64,000 bases of DNA from Noviherbaspirillum massiliense JC206 (GTDB lineage: Bacteria; Pseudomonadota; Gammaproteobacteria; Burkholderiales; Burkholderiaceae_D), in assembly GCF_000312045.1 (NCBI RefSeq), contig NZ_HE978635.1, positions 897,296 through 961,295 of the forward strand, written 5' to 3'. A model generated the notes under the pieces. That model made no database searches and had not been told where the DNA came from. It was given only the letters and a program-made list of their open reading frames with translations. A program made the position numbers and the translations under genes. Positions 1 to 7,436 of the stretch are shown here, one piece after another (the first letter of the stretch is position 1; each line of letters starts with the position of its first letter).

Positions 1-321
1 CACCACGTTGGCAAGGTCGCCCGGCATCGATACCCGCAGCCGGCCGCTTGGCTGGGCCTGGCGATGCTGTGCCAGCGCGGCCGCCGCTTCCACTTCGTTT
101 GCCACCTGCTGCGCATGCTCCAGCACGCTGTGCCCGAAATCGGTCAGGGTCAGCTTGCGGGTGGTGCGCAGGACCAGCCGTTCGCCGAGCTGGGCCTCCA
201 GCTGGGCGATGCGGCGCGACACGGTCGATTTCGGCAAGTGCAGGCGCTCGGCGGCGCGGCTGAAGCTGCCTTCGACCGCGACCCGGGCAAACAGCAGCAA
301 GTCATTCGGTTCGAGATTCAT
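1..321 (-). CDS. LysR-family transcriptional regulator (N-terminal part, cut by window edge)
   Basis: The reading frame opens at an ATG at 321 on the minus strand and runs off the left edge, giving 107 codons. The translated N-terminus has the LysR winged helix-turn-helix, with the typical segment [20 protein letters not shown] followed by a [12 protein letters not shown]-like wing region. The effector domain lies outside the window. It is divergent from the azoreductase gene at 434, with about 110 bp between, so it probably controls azoreductase and pirin in response to a quinone or electrophile. That role is inference; the family assignment is firm. Confidence 0.9.
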   Translation of the reverse strand, partial: MNLEPNDLLLFARVAVEGSFSRAAERLHLPKSTVSRRIAQLEAQLGERLVLRTTRKLTLTDFGHSVLEHAQQVANEVEAAAALAQHRQAQPSGRLRVSMPGDLANVV

Positions 322-333
322 TGGCCCTCCATT

Positions 334-349
334 GTTCCATCAGTGGAAC
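334..349. promoter_or_regulatory. Inverted repeat, candidate LysR operator
   Basis: GTTCCA and TGGAAC form a perfect 6-bp inverted repeat around a 4-base spacer. It lies 13 bp upstream of the LysR start and about 85 bp upstream of azoR, in the shared divergent control region. Use as an operator is inferred from position and symmetry. Confidence 0.5.
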
Positions 350-433
350 GATCTTATCCATTCTGACATCTTCTGCACAGTATTTGGAATAACTAGAATG
401 GCTTCATCGATCAAACACATGGGAGAACACCAG

Positions 434-1036
434 ATGAACATTCTTCAGATCAATTCCAGCGCTCGTGCCGACAGCTCGCATTCGACCCGCCTCGCCAGCA
501 CGATTACCGAACGCCTGCGCGCGGCGAATCCGCAGGCAAGCGTCACGGTGCGCGACCTACTGCGCGCGCCGCATCCCGAACTCGACGAAGCCGCACTGCA
601 GGCCCTGTTCACCCCGGCCAGCGAACGCACGCCGGAGCAGGCTGCCCGTGTCGCGCTGGACGACGCGCTGATTGCCGAGATCCAGGCAGCCGACGTGGTG
701 GTGCTGGGCGTACCGATGTACAACTTCGGCGTGCCGGCCCAGCTCAAAAACTGGATCGATGCGATCTCGCGTGCGCGCGTGACCTTCCAGTACACCGACA
801 AGGGACCGGAAGGCTTGCTCAAGAATAAGAAGGTATATGCCGCGTTGGCCCGCGGCGGCATCTACCGCGACACGCCCAGCGATAGCCAGGTGCCTTACCT
901 GAAGACCGCGCTCGGCTTCCTCGGCATGACCGATATCGAATTCGTGTACGCTGAAGGTTTGGCAATGGGGCCGGAAGCCGAGCGGCAGGCACTTGCCGCG
1001 GCGCAGGCGCAGATCGAAGACGCGCTACCGGCCTGA
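434..1036 (+). CDS. azoR: FMN-dependent NADH-azoreductase / quinone reductase
   Basis: A 200-residue flavodoxin-like protein. The N-terminus [11 protein letters not shown] with S-H-S-T is the FMN phosphate-binding loop of the AzoR family, and [19 protein letters not shown] is the family's second flavin-contacting motif. The family transfers two electrons from NAD(P)H to quinones and azo compounds in the cytoplasm. The ATG at 434 was chosen because GGGAGA sits about 8 bases upstream and the protein begins exactly at the family start; the open frame extends further upstream without homology. It is followed 24 bp later by pirin, a common pairing in quinone or electrophile stress loci, and is divergent from a LysR gene. 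Confidence 0.93.
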   Translation: MNILQINSSARADSSHSTRLASTITERLRAANPQASVTVRDLLRAPHPELDEAALQALFTPASERTPEQAARVALDDALIAEIQAADVVVLGVPMYNFGVPAQLKNWIDAISRARVTFQYTDKGPEGLLKNKKVYAALARGGIYRDTPSDSQVPYLKTALGFLGMTDIEFVYAEGLAMGPEAERQALAAAQAQIEDALPA

Positions 1037-1060
1037 GTAAATTACTTTGAGGAGTTGCAC

Positions 1061-1936
1061 ATGACTGAGACCGCATCCATTGAAACCGCTGTCCGGCAGG
1101 CGCGCGAAGTCGAGCGCCTCGTCACCGGCATGGCGACTTCCGACGGCGCCGGCGTGAAGCTGACCCGCGTGCTGACCAAACCGCTGCAGCGCCGGCTCGA
1201 TCCCTTCCTGATGCTCGACGCCTTCGGCACCGACGACCCGAAGGATTACATCGGCGGCTTTCCGGATCACCCGCACCGCGGCTTCGAAACCGTGACCTAC
1301 ATGATCGCCGGCTGCATGCGCCACCGCGACAGCGCCGGCCACGAAGGCTTGCTGCAGAACGGCGGCGTGCAATGGATGACCGCGGGACGCGGCGTGATCC
1401 ACTCGGAGCTGCCGGAACAGGAAGACGGACGCATGGAAGGCTTCCAGCTCTGGCTCAACCTGCCGGCGAAGGACAAGCTGAGCACGCCCTGGTACCGCGA
1501 CATCCAGAGCGGCGACATCCCGGAAGTGACGACGCCGGAAGGTGTCACCGCGCGCGTCATCGCCGGCGCCAGCCATGGCGTCGCCGGCGCGGTGCAGCGG
1601 GAAGCGACGCAACCGCTCTACCTCGACTTGCATTTCGACGGTGCGGCCTCGTTTTCGCAGCCGCTGCCGGCCACGCACAATGCCTTCGTCTACGTCTATC
1701 GAGGATCGCTGCAAGTCGGCGACACCACCGTCCCCGCGCAGAATATGGCGATCCTGAAGAACGGCGGCGACGGCGTGGTCCTGCGCGCCAACGGCCCGGC
1801 CCGCGCCCTGCTCATCGCCGGCCAGCCGCTCGACGAGCCGATCGCGCAATACGGCCCGTTCGTGATGAACACAAACGAGGAGATTTTCCAGGCGGTGGAG
1901 GATTTCCAGTCGGGGCGGTTCGGCGCTGCGGCGTAA
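1061..1936 (+). CDS. Pirin family protein (cupin fold)
   Basis: A 291-residue bicupin. The metal-binding set of the N-terminal cupin is visible as DHPHRG (H70, H72) and HSE (H114, E116). Bacterial pirins are quercetinase-like or redox-responsive proteins, and the substrate here is unknown. GAGGAG lies 6 bases before the ATG at 1061. An in-frame TTG six bases earlier would overlap the ribosome site and is unlikely to be used. It is co-directional with azoR 24 bp upstream, so the two are probably one transcript under the divergent LysR. Confidence 0.92.
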   Translation: MTETASIETAVRQAREVERLVTGMATSDGAGVKLTRVLTKPLQRRLDPFLMLDAFGTDDPKDYIGGFPDHPHRGFETVTYMIAGCMRHRDSAGHEGLLQNGGVQWMTAGRGVIHSELPEQEDGRMEGFQLWLNLPAKDKLSTPWYRDIQSGDIPEVTTPEGVTARVIAGASHGVAGAVQREATQPLYLDLHFDGAASFSQPLPATHNAFVYVYRGSLQVGDTTVPAQNMAILKNGGDGVVLRANGPARALLIAGQPLDEPIAQYGPFVMNTNEEIFQAVEDFQSGRFGAAA

Positions 1937-2282
1937 TGCTCCCGGAGCGCATCGCTCGCGCTCCGGTTCATTCGGTCGGTGGCACAGGTAGGCAAATCGT
2001 TGCGGAGGCAACTTTGGGCCGGATGTGTGAAATTGATGGCGTGCCCCTCTAGTCCGCCCGCTCCTTTACCCTTCCGAAACACACCGGCCCTGGTCTCCTT
2101 TCGGCGAGGCCTGAACACGACCTCGATCCCCGCATCCGCGTTTTCCCTGTGCGTCCTCAAGCAAAGAATGACACTTCCAAGGACGCGTCGTGTTTCCCAT
2201 TTCTGTTAATACTGCATTTATATCCAGTGCATCCGGCGCAAGACCAGTAGCGAGGCCGGTCTTCACGCATGGCCACGCCCGT

Positions 2283-2339
2283 GTTAAACGACAGTGCGCC
2301 ATGTTAAATTGGCGTTTTGCGATTTATATCAAGTTAGGC
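2283..2339 (+). other. attI-like or degenerate attC recombination site leading cassette array 1
   Basis: Three GTTRRRY-type cores occur in the direct orientation: GTTAAAC at 2283, GTTAAAT at 2303 and GTTAGGC at 2333. The last sits just upstream of the first cassette gene. Spaced direct cores ending in GTTAGGC resemble an attI site, although no integrase gene is nearby. Positions 2301-2339 are strongly similar to 47716-47753, which also ends in a core directly before a cassette-like gene. A worn attC with a short GCGCCA/TGGCG stem is the alternative reading. Confidence 0.5.
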
Positions 2340-2348
2340 CCCATCAGT

Positions 2349-2909
2349 ATGCTCTTCGGACGAAAAGAAACCTTTGCCATTGAAGCGATGGCTGAGCCCC
2401 ATCTAGCAGCTCCCTCAGCGGTCTGGGGGCGCATGCAGGTATGGTGCCAAGGAATTGCAATAGGTGACTATTCTGAGCAGCATTGCGGTCTTTATACCGC
2501 CTATTGGAATTTTAAGGAGCTGAGGGAGGCCCTCCCAACTCTGTGGCGGGCTCAGTTTAATGGACTAGGTGATAGAGACTTATGGAATTACCTTGACGGT
2601 CGCCTGTTTGGTTGGCACGGAGATGTTGAGCTTGAGGATGATCGTACCGTTGAAGAATGCCGGACTGACGCAGTCGAATATGGAATGTTCAGCTTCCTGA
2701 CCAGTTGGGGAGAGCAGTTCGACCGCAACGGCAAGTCCTTCATTTTCTGCCCAGACGGAAAAACTGTTCGGGTACTGAACCGCTCGCTTCCCAGTGATAA
2801 AGGCATGGCGTTGGAGGCATCTTTGGAGGCCGTGAACAAAGCAATTCAACAGTTTGTCGATTGGTTTGATAGAGAGGCCACGCGTCTTGCTGGCGACTGC
2901 GATGCCTAA
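2349..2909 (+). CDS. Imm42-like immunity family protein (cassette gene)
   Basis: A 186-residue cytoplasmic protein starting MLFGRKETFAIEAM, which resembles the start of the Imm42 family of polymorphic-toxin immunity proteins (M-[IL]-F-G-x-F-A-I-E). Later parts are acidic with conserved aromatic positions (for example GYWNF- and FGWHGD-type segments). The ATG at 2349 was chosen because it matches the family start and follows the GTTAGGC core by 9 bases. The frame is open upstream to 2190, but that stretch is the recombination site and carries no homology. Its stop codon lies inside the R'' core of the first attC. No toxin partner is nearby. The family call is from memory of its signature. Confidence 0.6.
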   Translation: MLFGRKETFAIEAMAEPHLAAPSAVWGRMQVWCQGIAIGDYSEQHCGLYTAYWNFKELREALPTLWRAQFNGLGDRDLWNYLDGRLFGWHGDVELEDDRTVEECRTDAVEYGMFSFLTSWGEQFDRNGKSFIFCPDGKTVRVLNRSLPSDKGMALEASLEAVNKAIQQFVDWFDREATRLAGDCDA

Positions 2910-2960
2910 CATTCCATTCGACACGGGCAGCTGCGCTGCCGGTCAATTAAAACGTTAAAT
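2904..2960 (+). repeat. attC site 1 (57 bp)
   Basis: R'' GCCTAAC (2904-2910) overlaps the stop codon of the preceding gene, and R' GTTAAAT (2954-2960) contains the start of the next gene. Between them CGGGCAGC and GCTGCCGG form the attC stem around TGC. The size, core consensus (RYYYAAC ... GTTRRRY) and gene spacing are those of integron cassettes. Confidence 0.85.
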
Positions 2961-3276
2961 GTCTACACAAATGGACGCGGTTAGGCGAGTCACACAGTCA
3001 ATTGTCTTTTTTGGCTTGGGGGTGATGTCGCTTTTGATGGCAGCTGGAGCGTTTAATGGCGTAATGTTTTTGCCCAGTGGCGGCTCTTCTAAATCCGGCC
3101 CACCAAGCAAGTGGAGCGCTCAGCCAATAGACTCGCCTGCTGCTCAAATCTTTTGGACAGTCTTCTTTACTTTAGGCGGTATTTGGATGCTTTGGAGGGC
3201 GCACATAAATCTGAAACAGCCTATCGAAAGAAATAACACTAAAAGAAAAAAGAAGAGTAAAAGAAAAACCAATTGA
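2959..3276 (+). CDS. Small two-TM membrane protein of unknown function (cassette gene)
   Basis: A 105-residue protein I do not recognise. Hydrophobic segments at about residues 14-36 and 63-80 would span the inner membrane, separated by a Ser/Gly/Pro-rich loop. The C-terminus is a strongly basic Lys/Arg tail that should face the cytoplasm. The ATG overlaps the R' core of attC site 1, so the gene begins essentially at the recombination point, as cassette genes often do. Base composition is lower in GC than the chromosomal neighbours, in line with acquisition. Confidence 0.75.
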   Translation: MSTQMDAVRRVTQSIVFFGLGVMSLLMAAGAFNGVMFLPSGGSSKSGPPSKWSAQPIDSPAAQIFWTVFFTLGGIWMLWRAHINLKQPIERNNTKRKKKSKRKTN

Positions 3277-3301
3277 CTTTAGGTTTTGCTACAGTGCCGC
3301 C

Positions 3302-3358
3302 ATTTAACATGGTGGTAAACCCCGAGAGCATCACTGCGGGTTACCTTATACGTTATAC
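3302..3358 (+). repeat. attC site 2 (57 bp)
   Basis: R'' ATTTAAC (3302-3308) and R' GTTATAC (3352-3358) flank the near-complementary arms GGTAAACCCCG and CGGGTTACC. One arm carries extra bases, as is normal for the bottom-strand bulges of attC. Confidence 0.8.
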
Positions 3359-3375
3359 GTCTTGACGCGTCACAA

Positions 3376-3600
3376 ATGGAAATGAGAAAAGGCGATTTCG
3401 TCGAATATGATGGCCTTCCTGCTGTTGTAGTGGGCATCTATGGTGATGCTGGGGTGCCAGAGGAACATGTGGCACTGTGGTTTGGAGCAAACGGAATCAT
3501 GCGCAAGTCCGAAGGTGGCATGGGCGGCGTAGTGCCGGAGGTTTGGACTGTGCCTGTTGAGTTGTGCAGTCCAGGCATTAAAGCCATATTCAAGCACTGA
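3376..3600 (+). CDS. Hypothetical 74-residue protein (cassette gene)
   Basis: A short soluble protein, MEMRKGDFVEYDGLPAVVVG and onward. The start looks like a small beta-barrel (SH3/KOW-type: K-G-D-x-V-x-Y-x-G-x-P-A-V-V-V), but no named family can be assigned. It lies between attC sites 2 and 3 and ends 6 bases before R'' of site 3. The ATG at 3376 is 17 bases after the preceding R'. No ribosome site stands out, which is common for cassette genes. Confidence 0.7.
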   Translation: MEMRKGDFVEYDGLPAVVVGIYGDAGVPEEHVALWFGANGIMRKSEGGMGGVVPEVWTVPVELCSPGIKAIFKH

Positions 3601-3606
3601 AGCGAC

Positions 3607-3661
3607 ACATAACATCGCATTCGACACCGACGCTACGCGTCGGTCAACTTAAACGTTATAC
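3607..3661 (+). repeat. attC site 3 (55 bp)
   Basis: R'' ACATAAC (3607-3613) and R' GTTATAC (3655-3661). The arms GACACCGACGC and GCGTCGGTC are nearly fully complementary around TAC. The flanking TTCGACAC and TCAACTTAAACG blocks match those of site 1. Confidence 0.87.
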
Positions 3662-3664
3662 GTC

Positions 3665-4207
3665 ATGGAACTAAGTGCGCGAGTGTTGACCGCCGACGGA
3701 CTGGGCGGACGCATTCTCAAAGTGAACCACGCCGGAGAGAACGGGGCCGTGAACATCTATTCCGGTCAGATCCTGATGGCGCGGCTCAGGGCGCCGTCGA
3801 TCGTGTCAGAGTTGCAGGAGTTTCGAGGCCACGAGGAGCGGCACCGCGAGATCTTTGCGACTGAGCTGAAGCAACGCGGCGTGCGGCGGTGCCGAAGCTA
3901 CGTTCTTTGCGGCGTCGGCGGCTACGTCCTTGGTCTCTTCACTGGCCTCTTCGGCCGCGGCGCGATTGCGGCTACCACGGTCGCTGTGGAACGGGTAGTT
4001 CTTTCTCACCTCAGGAAGCAGTTGGAAGTCCTCGAAGGTCGCGATGCGCTCGCCAGTGCCGCGGTCCGGGCGATTGTGAGCGAGGAGCAAGAGCATCACG
4101 ACCGCTCTAAGACTCACGCCATAGCGAGTCCGTTCTGGCTGACGGTGCTGGCGCCGGTGGTCTCGGTGGCTACTGAGGCTGTAATTTGGGCGGGGATGCG
4201 CCTGTGA
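3665..4207 (+). CDS. COQ7-like (demethoxyubiquinone hydroxylase family) di-iron protein as a cassette gene
   Basis: A 180-residue protein with the ferritin-like di-iron signature of the COQ7 family: NHAGENGAVNIYSGQ near residue 21, HEERH near residue 57 and EEQEHHD near residue 141. These supply the Glu/His metal ligands. Family members hydroxylate demethoxyubiquinone at the membrane in ubiquinone synthesis. Two hydrophobic stretches (about 80-100 and 155-178) fit membrane association. The gene sits between attC sites 3 and 4 and starts 3 bases after R'. A housekeeping copy is expected elsewhere in the genome, so this could be a spare, a divergent hydroxylase or a stress-related paralogue. 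Confidence 0.85.
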   Translation: MELSARVLTADGLGGRILKVNHAGENGAVNIYSGQILMARLRAPSIVSELQEFRGHEERHREIFATELKQRGVRRCRSYVLCGVGGYVLGLFTGLFGRGAIAATTVAVERVVLSHLRKQLEVLEGRDALASAAVRAIVSEEQEHHDRSKTHAIASPFWLTVLAPVVSVATEAVIWAGMRL

Positions 4208-4208
4208 C

Positions 4209-4270
4209 GTATAACAGGTCGGTCGACTCGGACAGGTTGCAGCAATGCGCCGGTCACCTTTGCGTTAGGC
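4209..4270 (+). repeat. attC site 4 (62 bp)
   Basis: R'' GTATAAC (4209-4215) begins just after the COQ7-like stop codon, and R' GTTAGGC (4264-4270) ends 7 bases before the next ATG. The internal arms are more degenerate than in sites 1-3 and 5, but spacing and cores fit. Confidence 0.7.
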
Positions 4271-4277
4271 TCCAAAC

Positions 4278-4721
4278 ATGACAGAGTTCTCTCAGAAAAT
4301 TGGTGACGAAATTTTTGCTTCTCGCCCCGAGTGGGAGGCATTCGCCACGTATGAGACGTATAAAAACAGCGAGCCATATCTAGTCGTCACAATCCCCGCT
4401 CCAGCGGAGGCAAATACGCATCTTCCGCTCAGGATTAGTACGTGGGACGATGAAGTTACGGTCGACTTCGATTATTACCATACTCATTTCGATAGATGGG
4501 CTCCGAAAGAAGGTGATGGACGCCAAGATGCTGCACAAATCTACGTCGAAGAACTGTTAGCTGAAAAATTCGCAGTGGTCTCGTGGTGGCAAGGAGAGTC
4601 GTGCCGCATTTGTTCGCAATATGTGCCAGGCACCGAGCTAAAGATCAGCTTCAACATTCCGTGGAGTAACGCGAGAGTGAGGTCTTGGAAAGGCAGCTTT
4701 AATGCAGACATCAAAGCCTAA
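4278..4721 (+). CDS. Hypothetical 147-residue protein (cassette gene)
   Basis: A soluble acidic protein I cannot assign. It begins MTEFSQKIGDEIFASRPEWE and has alternating aromatic/acidic segments (DFDYYHTHFDRW, VSWWQGE), with no signal peptide or membrane span. The ATG at 4278 follows the R' core by 7 bases, and the stop codon lies inside R'' of attC site 5, the standard cassette geometry. Because the neighbouring cassettes encode immunity-family proteins, a similar small defensive role is possible but unsupported by any motif. Confidence 0.75.
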   Translation: MTEFSQKIGDEIFASRPEWEAFATYETYKNSEPYLVVTIPAPAEANTHLPLRISTWDDEVTVDFDYYHTHFDRWAPKEGDGRQDAAQIYVEELLAEKFAVVSWWQGESCRICSQYVPGTELKISFNIPWSNARVRSWKGSFNADIKA

Positions 4722-4791
4722 CTTGTCACTCAACTCAGACCCGCGCCAAAGAACTTGCCGCTTCGCGGCAAATGGCGCGGGCTGGTTAGCT
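4716..4791 (+). repeat. attC site 5 (76 bp)
   Basis: R'' GCCTAAC (4716-4722) and R' GTTAGCT (4785-4791) flank two nested perfect stems: CCCGCGCCA with TGGCGCGGG, and TTGCCGC with GCGGCAA around TTC. This is the best-folded attC of the window. Confidence 0.87.
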
Positions 4792-4809
4792 CGGCGTAAG
4801 AGGCCAACC

Positions 4810-5160
4810 ATGCCAAAGCAATTCAAGCTCAGCAAAGACCAAATAAAGCCCCTGGTCACGGGATTGGGCGCTTGCATAGCAAGCGACAAGATCACCGTCG
4901 AGGGGTATCCGGTTGGATTCATGTATCGGGAAGAACCGATCAACGCTACGGACAGCGGCTGGCGCTTCATGTCGGGGTACGAGGATGAGGCATATATGGA
5001 GGACTCCAGAAACCATTCCATATATGAAGTCAATACCATTGCCAATTACGACCCATCCATCATCAGCTTTCTGGATTTGCCAATCGGCAGCGTGTACGAG
5101 AAACCGCCGGAATCAAAAAACTTCGTTCCTGTAAGCGATTGGGCTCCGCCAGAAGACTGA
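4810..5160 (+). CDS. DUF2185 / Imm33-type immunity protein (cassette gene)
   Basis: A 116-residue protein with the DUF2185 core: a GACIASDKITVEGYPVG-like strand, then FMYREEPI and DSGWRFMSGYEDE. This family is classed as immunity protein Imm33. The ATG at 4810 matches the family start and is 18 bases after the R' of attC site 5; the open frame upstream lies inside the attC and is not coding. It is the last recognisable gene of array 1, and no attC is visible after its stop, so the right end may be eroded. No cognate toxin is nearby. Confidence 0.8.
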   Translation: MPKQFKLSKDQIKPLVTGLGACIASDKITVEGYPVGFMYREEPINATDSGWRFMSGYEDEAYMEDSRNHSIYEVNTIANYDPSIISFLDLPIGSVYEKPPESKNFVPVSDWAPPED

Positions 5161-5731
5161 GCGTGCCCTGACCTCACATCCGGCATAAGCATATCTGGCG
5201 CGGGTTTTGTCGGGGATGCCATTCCCGGCTCTTCGCCAAGCTGGAACTCATGCCCGAGCACTGTTTCATCCGGGCGGGCAACCTGGATGACCCGACACGG
5301 TATCAGCCGCGAGCCGACATTTGTTACAAACGCGCGCCCGGCAATCCGCTGCCCCAACCTTCCTCGGGGCGCATCGACTCTCCCTTTTACCAGAAAACAA
5401 GCATCGTCAGCCAGGCGTAGCAAGTCATTCGGGGCTTGAACAGACCTGCTTCCGGCGGCTTTCGTCATCTCCGGATGAGCCCTTGGCAAGACCTGCCCTC
5501 CCCCGCCCTCAAAAAACCTTGGCCGACGCACGGTGCCCGCCTTCATCCACGTTGCTTTGGGAAAATTACAACAACCTAAAGTTGCACTATCGAAATTAGT
5601 TGCCTCGTGGCATCTCCTATCCTAGACTCCGCTCTGAAACATTTTGTTACGTGAGTAACGTGAAGAAACATTCCGATAACCGAAACGCGAGCAGCCCCGG
5701 AAACTGCCAATCACTTATCAGGAGCGCGAAA
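5161..5731. other. Intergenic stretch after cassette array 1, no assigned gene
   Basis: No recognised gene or clean attC site. A minus-strand open frame (5046-5546) crosses the stretch and overlaps the immunity gene. It shows no family motif and no convincing ribosome site, so it is not called. The last 100 bases hold AT-rich sequence upstream of the SphA-family gene that may be its promoter. Confidence 0.5.
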
Positions 5732-6673
5732 GTGCACAACATCAAGAATAGTTACAGCAAAGTGGTATTCGGCCTGGCGATGGTCGCAAGTGCCGGCGCA
5801 GTCGCAACGGAGCTCGGCAGCTCCAATTTTTTGAGCGGCACGGACCAGTTCGGCATGCTCGCCGACCCGGCACCCGGGGTTTATTACCAGGTTCAGGCCG
5901 CACGGTTCGATGCGGATGAATACCGTGACAACAAGGGCAACAAACTGGCCATGCCGATGACAAAAAAGGTCCAGGCCCTTGCACCTCGCCTGACCTGGGT
6001 CACCAAAGCCAAGATTCTGGGCGGCCAGCTGGTGTTTGACGGCATGCTCCCGGTTGTCAGGGTCGAGGGAACGGCTTCCGCCTTTGTTCCTCCATTCGGC
6101 ATCGTTTCGCAGTCCGATTCCAACACCGGCGTGGGCGACCTGCAGTTCGGCACAGCGCTCGTGTTTGCCCCTTCCGACGAATTCTTTTATGCGCTGGCCC
6201 TGCAATTCACGGCGCCGACCGGCGAATACGACGACGCCCGCCTTGCCAACCCGGGACGCAATTACTGGAGCGCGCGCCCCAAGTTTGTAACGACCTATGC
6301 CAATCCGGAAGGCTTGAACGCGGATCTGAGCATCATGTACGGCTTCAACGGCCGCAACAAGGAATCGAATCAGTTGCGCGGCCAGACGTACAAGACCGGT
6401 CGGGAGCTGAATGTTGAATACGCGCTTGGCTGGGCCGTGGCACGCGACTGGGTCGCCGGAGTCAGCGGCTATGTCTATCAGCAAACCACCGATGATGAAG
6501 TGAATGGCGTGCGCCTGGATGGCGTGCGCGGACGTGCGCGTGCCTTCGGACCGGCCATCAAGTATGACAACGGCTATGGCCTGATCGTGAATGTGGCATA
6601 CCAGAGGGACTACGGTGTCAGGAATCGCCTGTCCGGCGACACCTTCAGCGTGCGCGTCGTGTTGCCCTTCTGA
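5732..6673 (+). CDS. SphA-family outer-membrane protein (phenol-degradation 'meta' type)
   Basis: A 313-residue exported protein. A signal peptide (about residues 1-26, ending near AVATE) is followed by alternating beta strands with aromatic girdles, ending in VVLPF with a terminal Phe typical of outer-membrane barrels. The motif TGVGDLQFG and the segment FTAPTGEYD are hallmarks of the SphA / MetA-pathway transporter family, thought to move hydrophobic substrates across the outer membrane. The GTG at 5732 was chosen because AGGAG lies 7 bases upstream and it starts the signal peptide. The frame is open to 5600, but the extra residues do not look like a leader. It precedes a chalcone-isomerase-like gene by 78 bp and may be co-transcribed with it. 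Confidence 0.82.
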   Translation: MHNIKNSYSKVVFGLAMVASAGAVATELGSSNFLSGTDQFGMLADPAPGVYYQVQAARFDADEYRDNKGNKLAMPMTKKVQALAPRLTWVTKAKILGGQLVFDGMLPVVRVEGTASAFVPPFGIVSQSDSNTGVGDLQFGTALVFAPSDEFFYALALQFTAPTGEYDDARLANPGRNYWSARPKFVTTYANPEGLNADLSIMYGFNGRNKESNQLRGQTYKTGRELNVEYALGWAVARDWVAGVSGYVYQQTTDDEVNGVRLDGVRGRARAFGPAIKYDNGYGLIVNVAYQRDYGVRNRLSGDTFSVRVVLPF

Positions 6674-6751
6674 GCCGCGTAGCCGCCTTCTGCTTGATTT
6701 GACACAGGGCTTGCCGCATCGCGCGGCCGGCCTCTCTGAAACGGAGTAATC

Positions 6752-7354
6752 ATGCACGCCACCAAATCGATAATTCGTCTGTTCTGCGCCCTTGCAGTGC
6801 TGGTATCGGCCATCCCCGCATATGCCCTTGAGGTCAAGAGTGCCCATTTCGAGGAAACCGCCCGCGTTGCCAATGACGATCTGCGCCTGAACGGCGCAGC
6901 CTTGATCGATGGAACCGGTGCCTTCGCAAGGTCGAGCGAAGCCAGCGCGATGGGCCTTTATCTGAAGGAGTACAAAACCACAACGGAGGCAGTCCTCGCC
7001 GCACCGGGCGCCAGGCGCGTGAAGCTGGTAATGGTCCAGGACACGGACAGCGAAGTCATGGCGCGCGGTTTCCTCCAGGGCATTCGAAATAATCTTTCCC
7101 GCACGGACCGGATCAAGATTGCGTCACAGATGCAGACATTCGGCGAAGTCTTTGCCCAGGTTGGTATCTTCAAGAAGGGCGACGTCTTTTATATCGACTG
7201 GATTCCGAGCAGCGCCACCACCCTCATTACGATGAATGGCAAAAAACTGATCGAGTTGCCCGATCAAGCCTTTTATAACGCAGTACTGCTGTGCTTCATC
7301 GGCGAAAGGCCGTTTGGTCCGAAACTGAAGGCGAGCATGCTGCACCAGCAGTAA
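6752..7354 (+). CDS. Chalcone-isomerase-like exported protein
   Basis: A 200-residue protein with a signal peptide (about 1-26, cut near AYA-LE). The following part fits the chalcone isomerase-like fold of bacterial periplasmic proteins: LNGAALIDGTGAF, MGLYLKEYK and a central FLQGIRNNLS helix. Bacterial members bind fatty-acid-like or hydrophobic ligands, and real isomerase activity is not implied. ACGGAG precedes the ATG. A terminator hairpin follows at 7404. Together with SphA it may form a two-gene envelope unit for hydrophobic substrates, which is inference from adjacency. Confidence 0.82.
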   Translation: MHATKSIIRLFCALAVLVSAIPAYALEVKSAHFEETARVANDDLRLNGAALIDGTGAFARSSEASAMGLYLKEYKTTTEAVLAAPGARRVKLVMVQDTDSEVMARGFLQGIRNNLSRTDRIKIASQMQTFGEVFAQVGIFKKGDVFYIDWIPSSATTLITMNGKKLIELPDQAFYNAVLLCFIGERPFGPKLKASMLHQQ

Positions 7355-7403
7355 GCCTTCCCCCAGCGTTTAGTCTCCGCATTCTTCTCCAAAGGGTGCG
7401 TTC

Positions 7404-7436
7404 GCCCGCTGCGCTTCTGCGGCGGGCATTTTTTCA
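7404..7436 (+). terminator. Rho-independent terminator after the chalcone-isomerase-like gene
   Basis: The arms GCCCGCTGC (7404-7412) and GCGGCGGGC (7419-7427) pair with one G-T wobble around a 6-base loop and are followed by ATTTTTTC. Confidence 0.85.

Noticed and set aside
1061-1936. Pirin as a cassette gene of array 1
   Set aside because: It has its own good ribosome site, pairs with azoR and ends about 350 bp before the first recombination core.
2283-5160. CRISPR-like repeat array
   Set aside because: Repeats are long, diverged, foldable and separated by genes rather than short spacers.
5046-5546. Minus-strand 166-codon open frame crossing the end of array 1
   Set aside because: No family motif, no ribosome site, and it overlaps a well-supported immunity gene; long open frames are frequent in this GC-rich DNA.
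6752-7354. True plant-type chalcone isomerase
   Set aside because: Leader peptide and family features are those of bacterial periplasmic chalcone-isomerase-like proteins, where isomerase activity is not expected.
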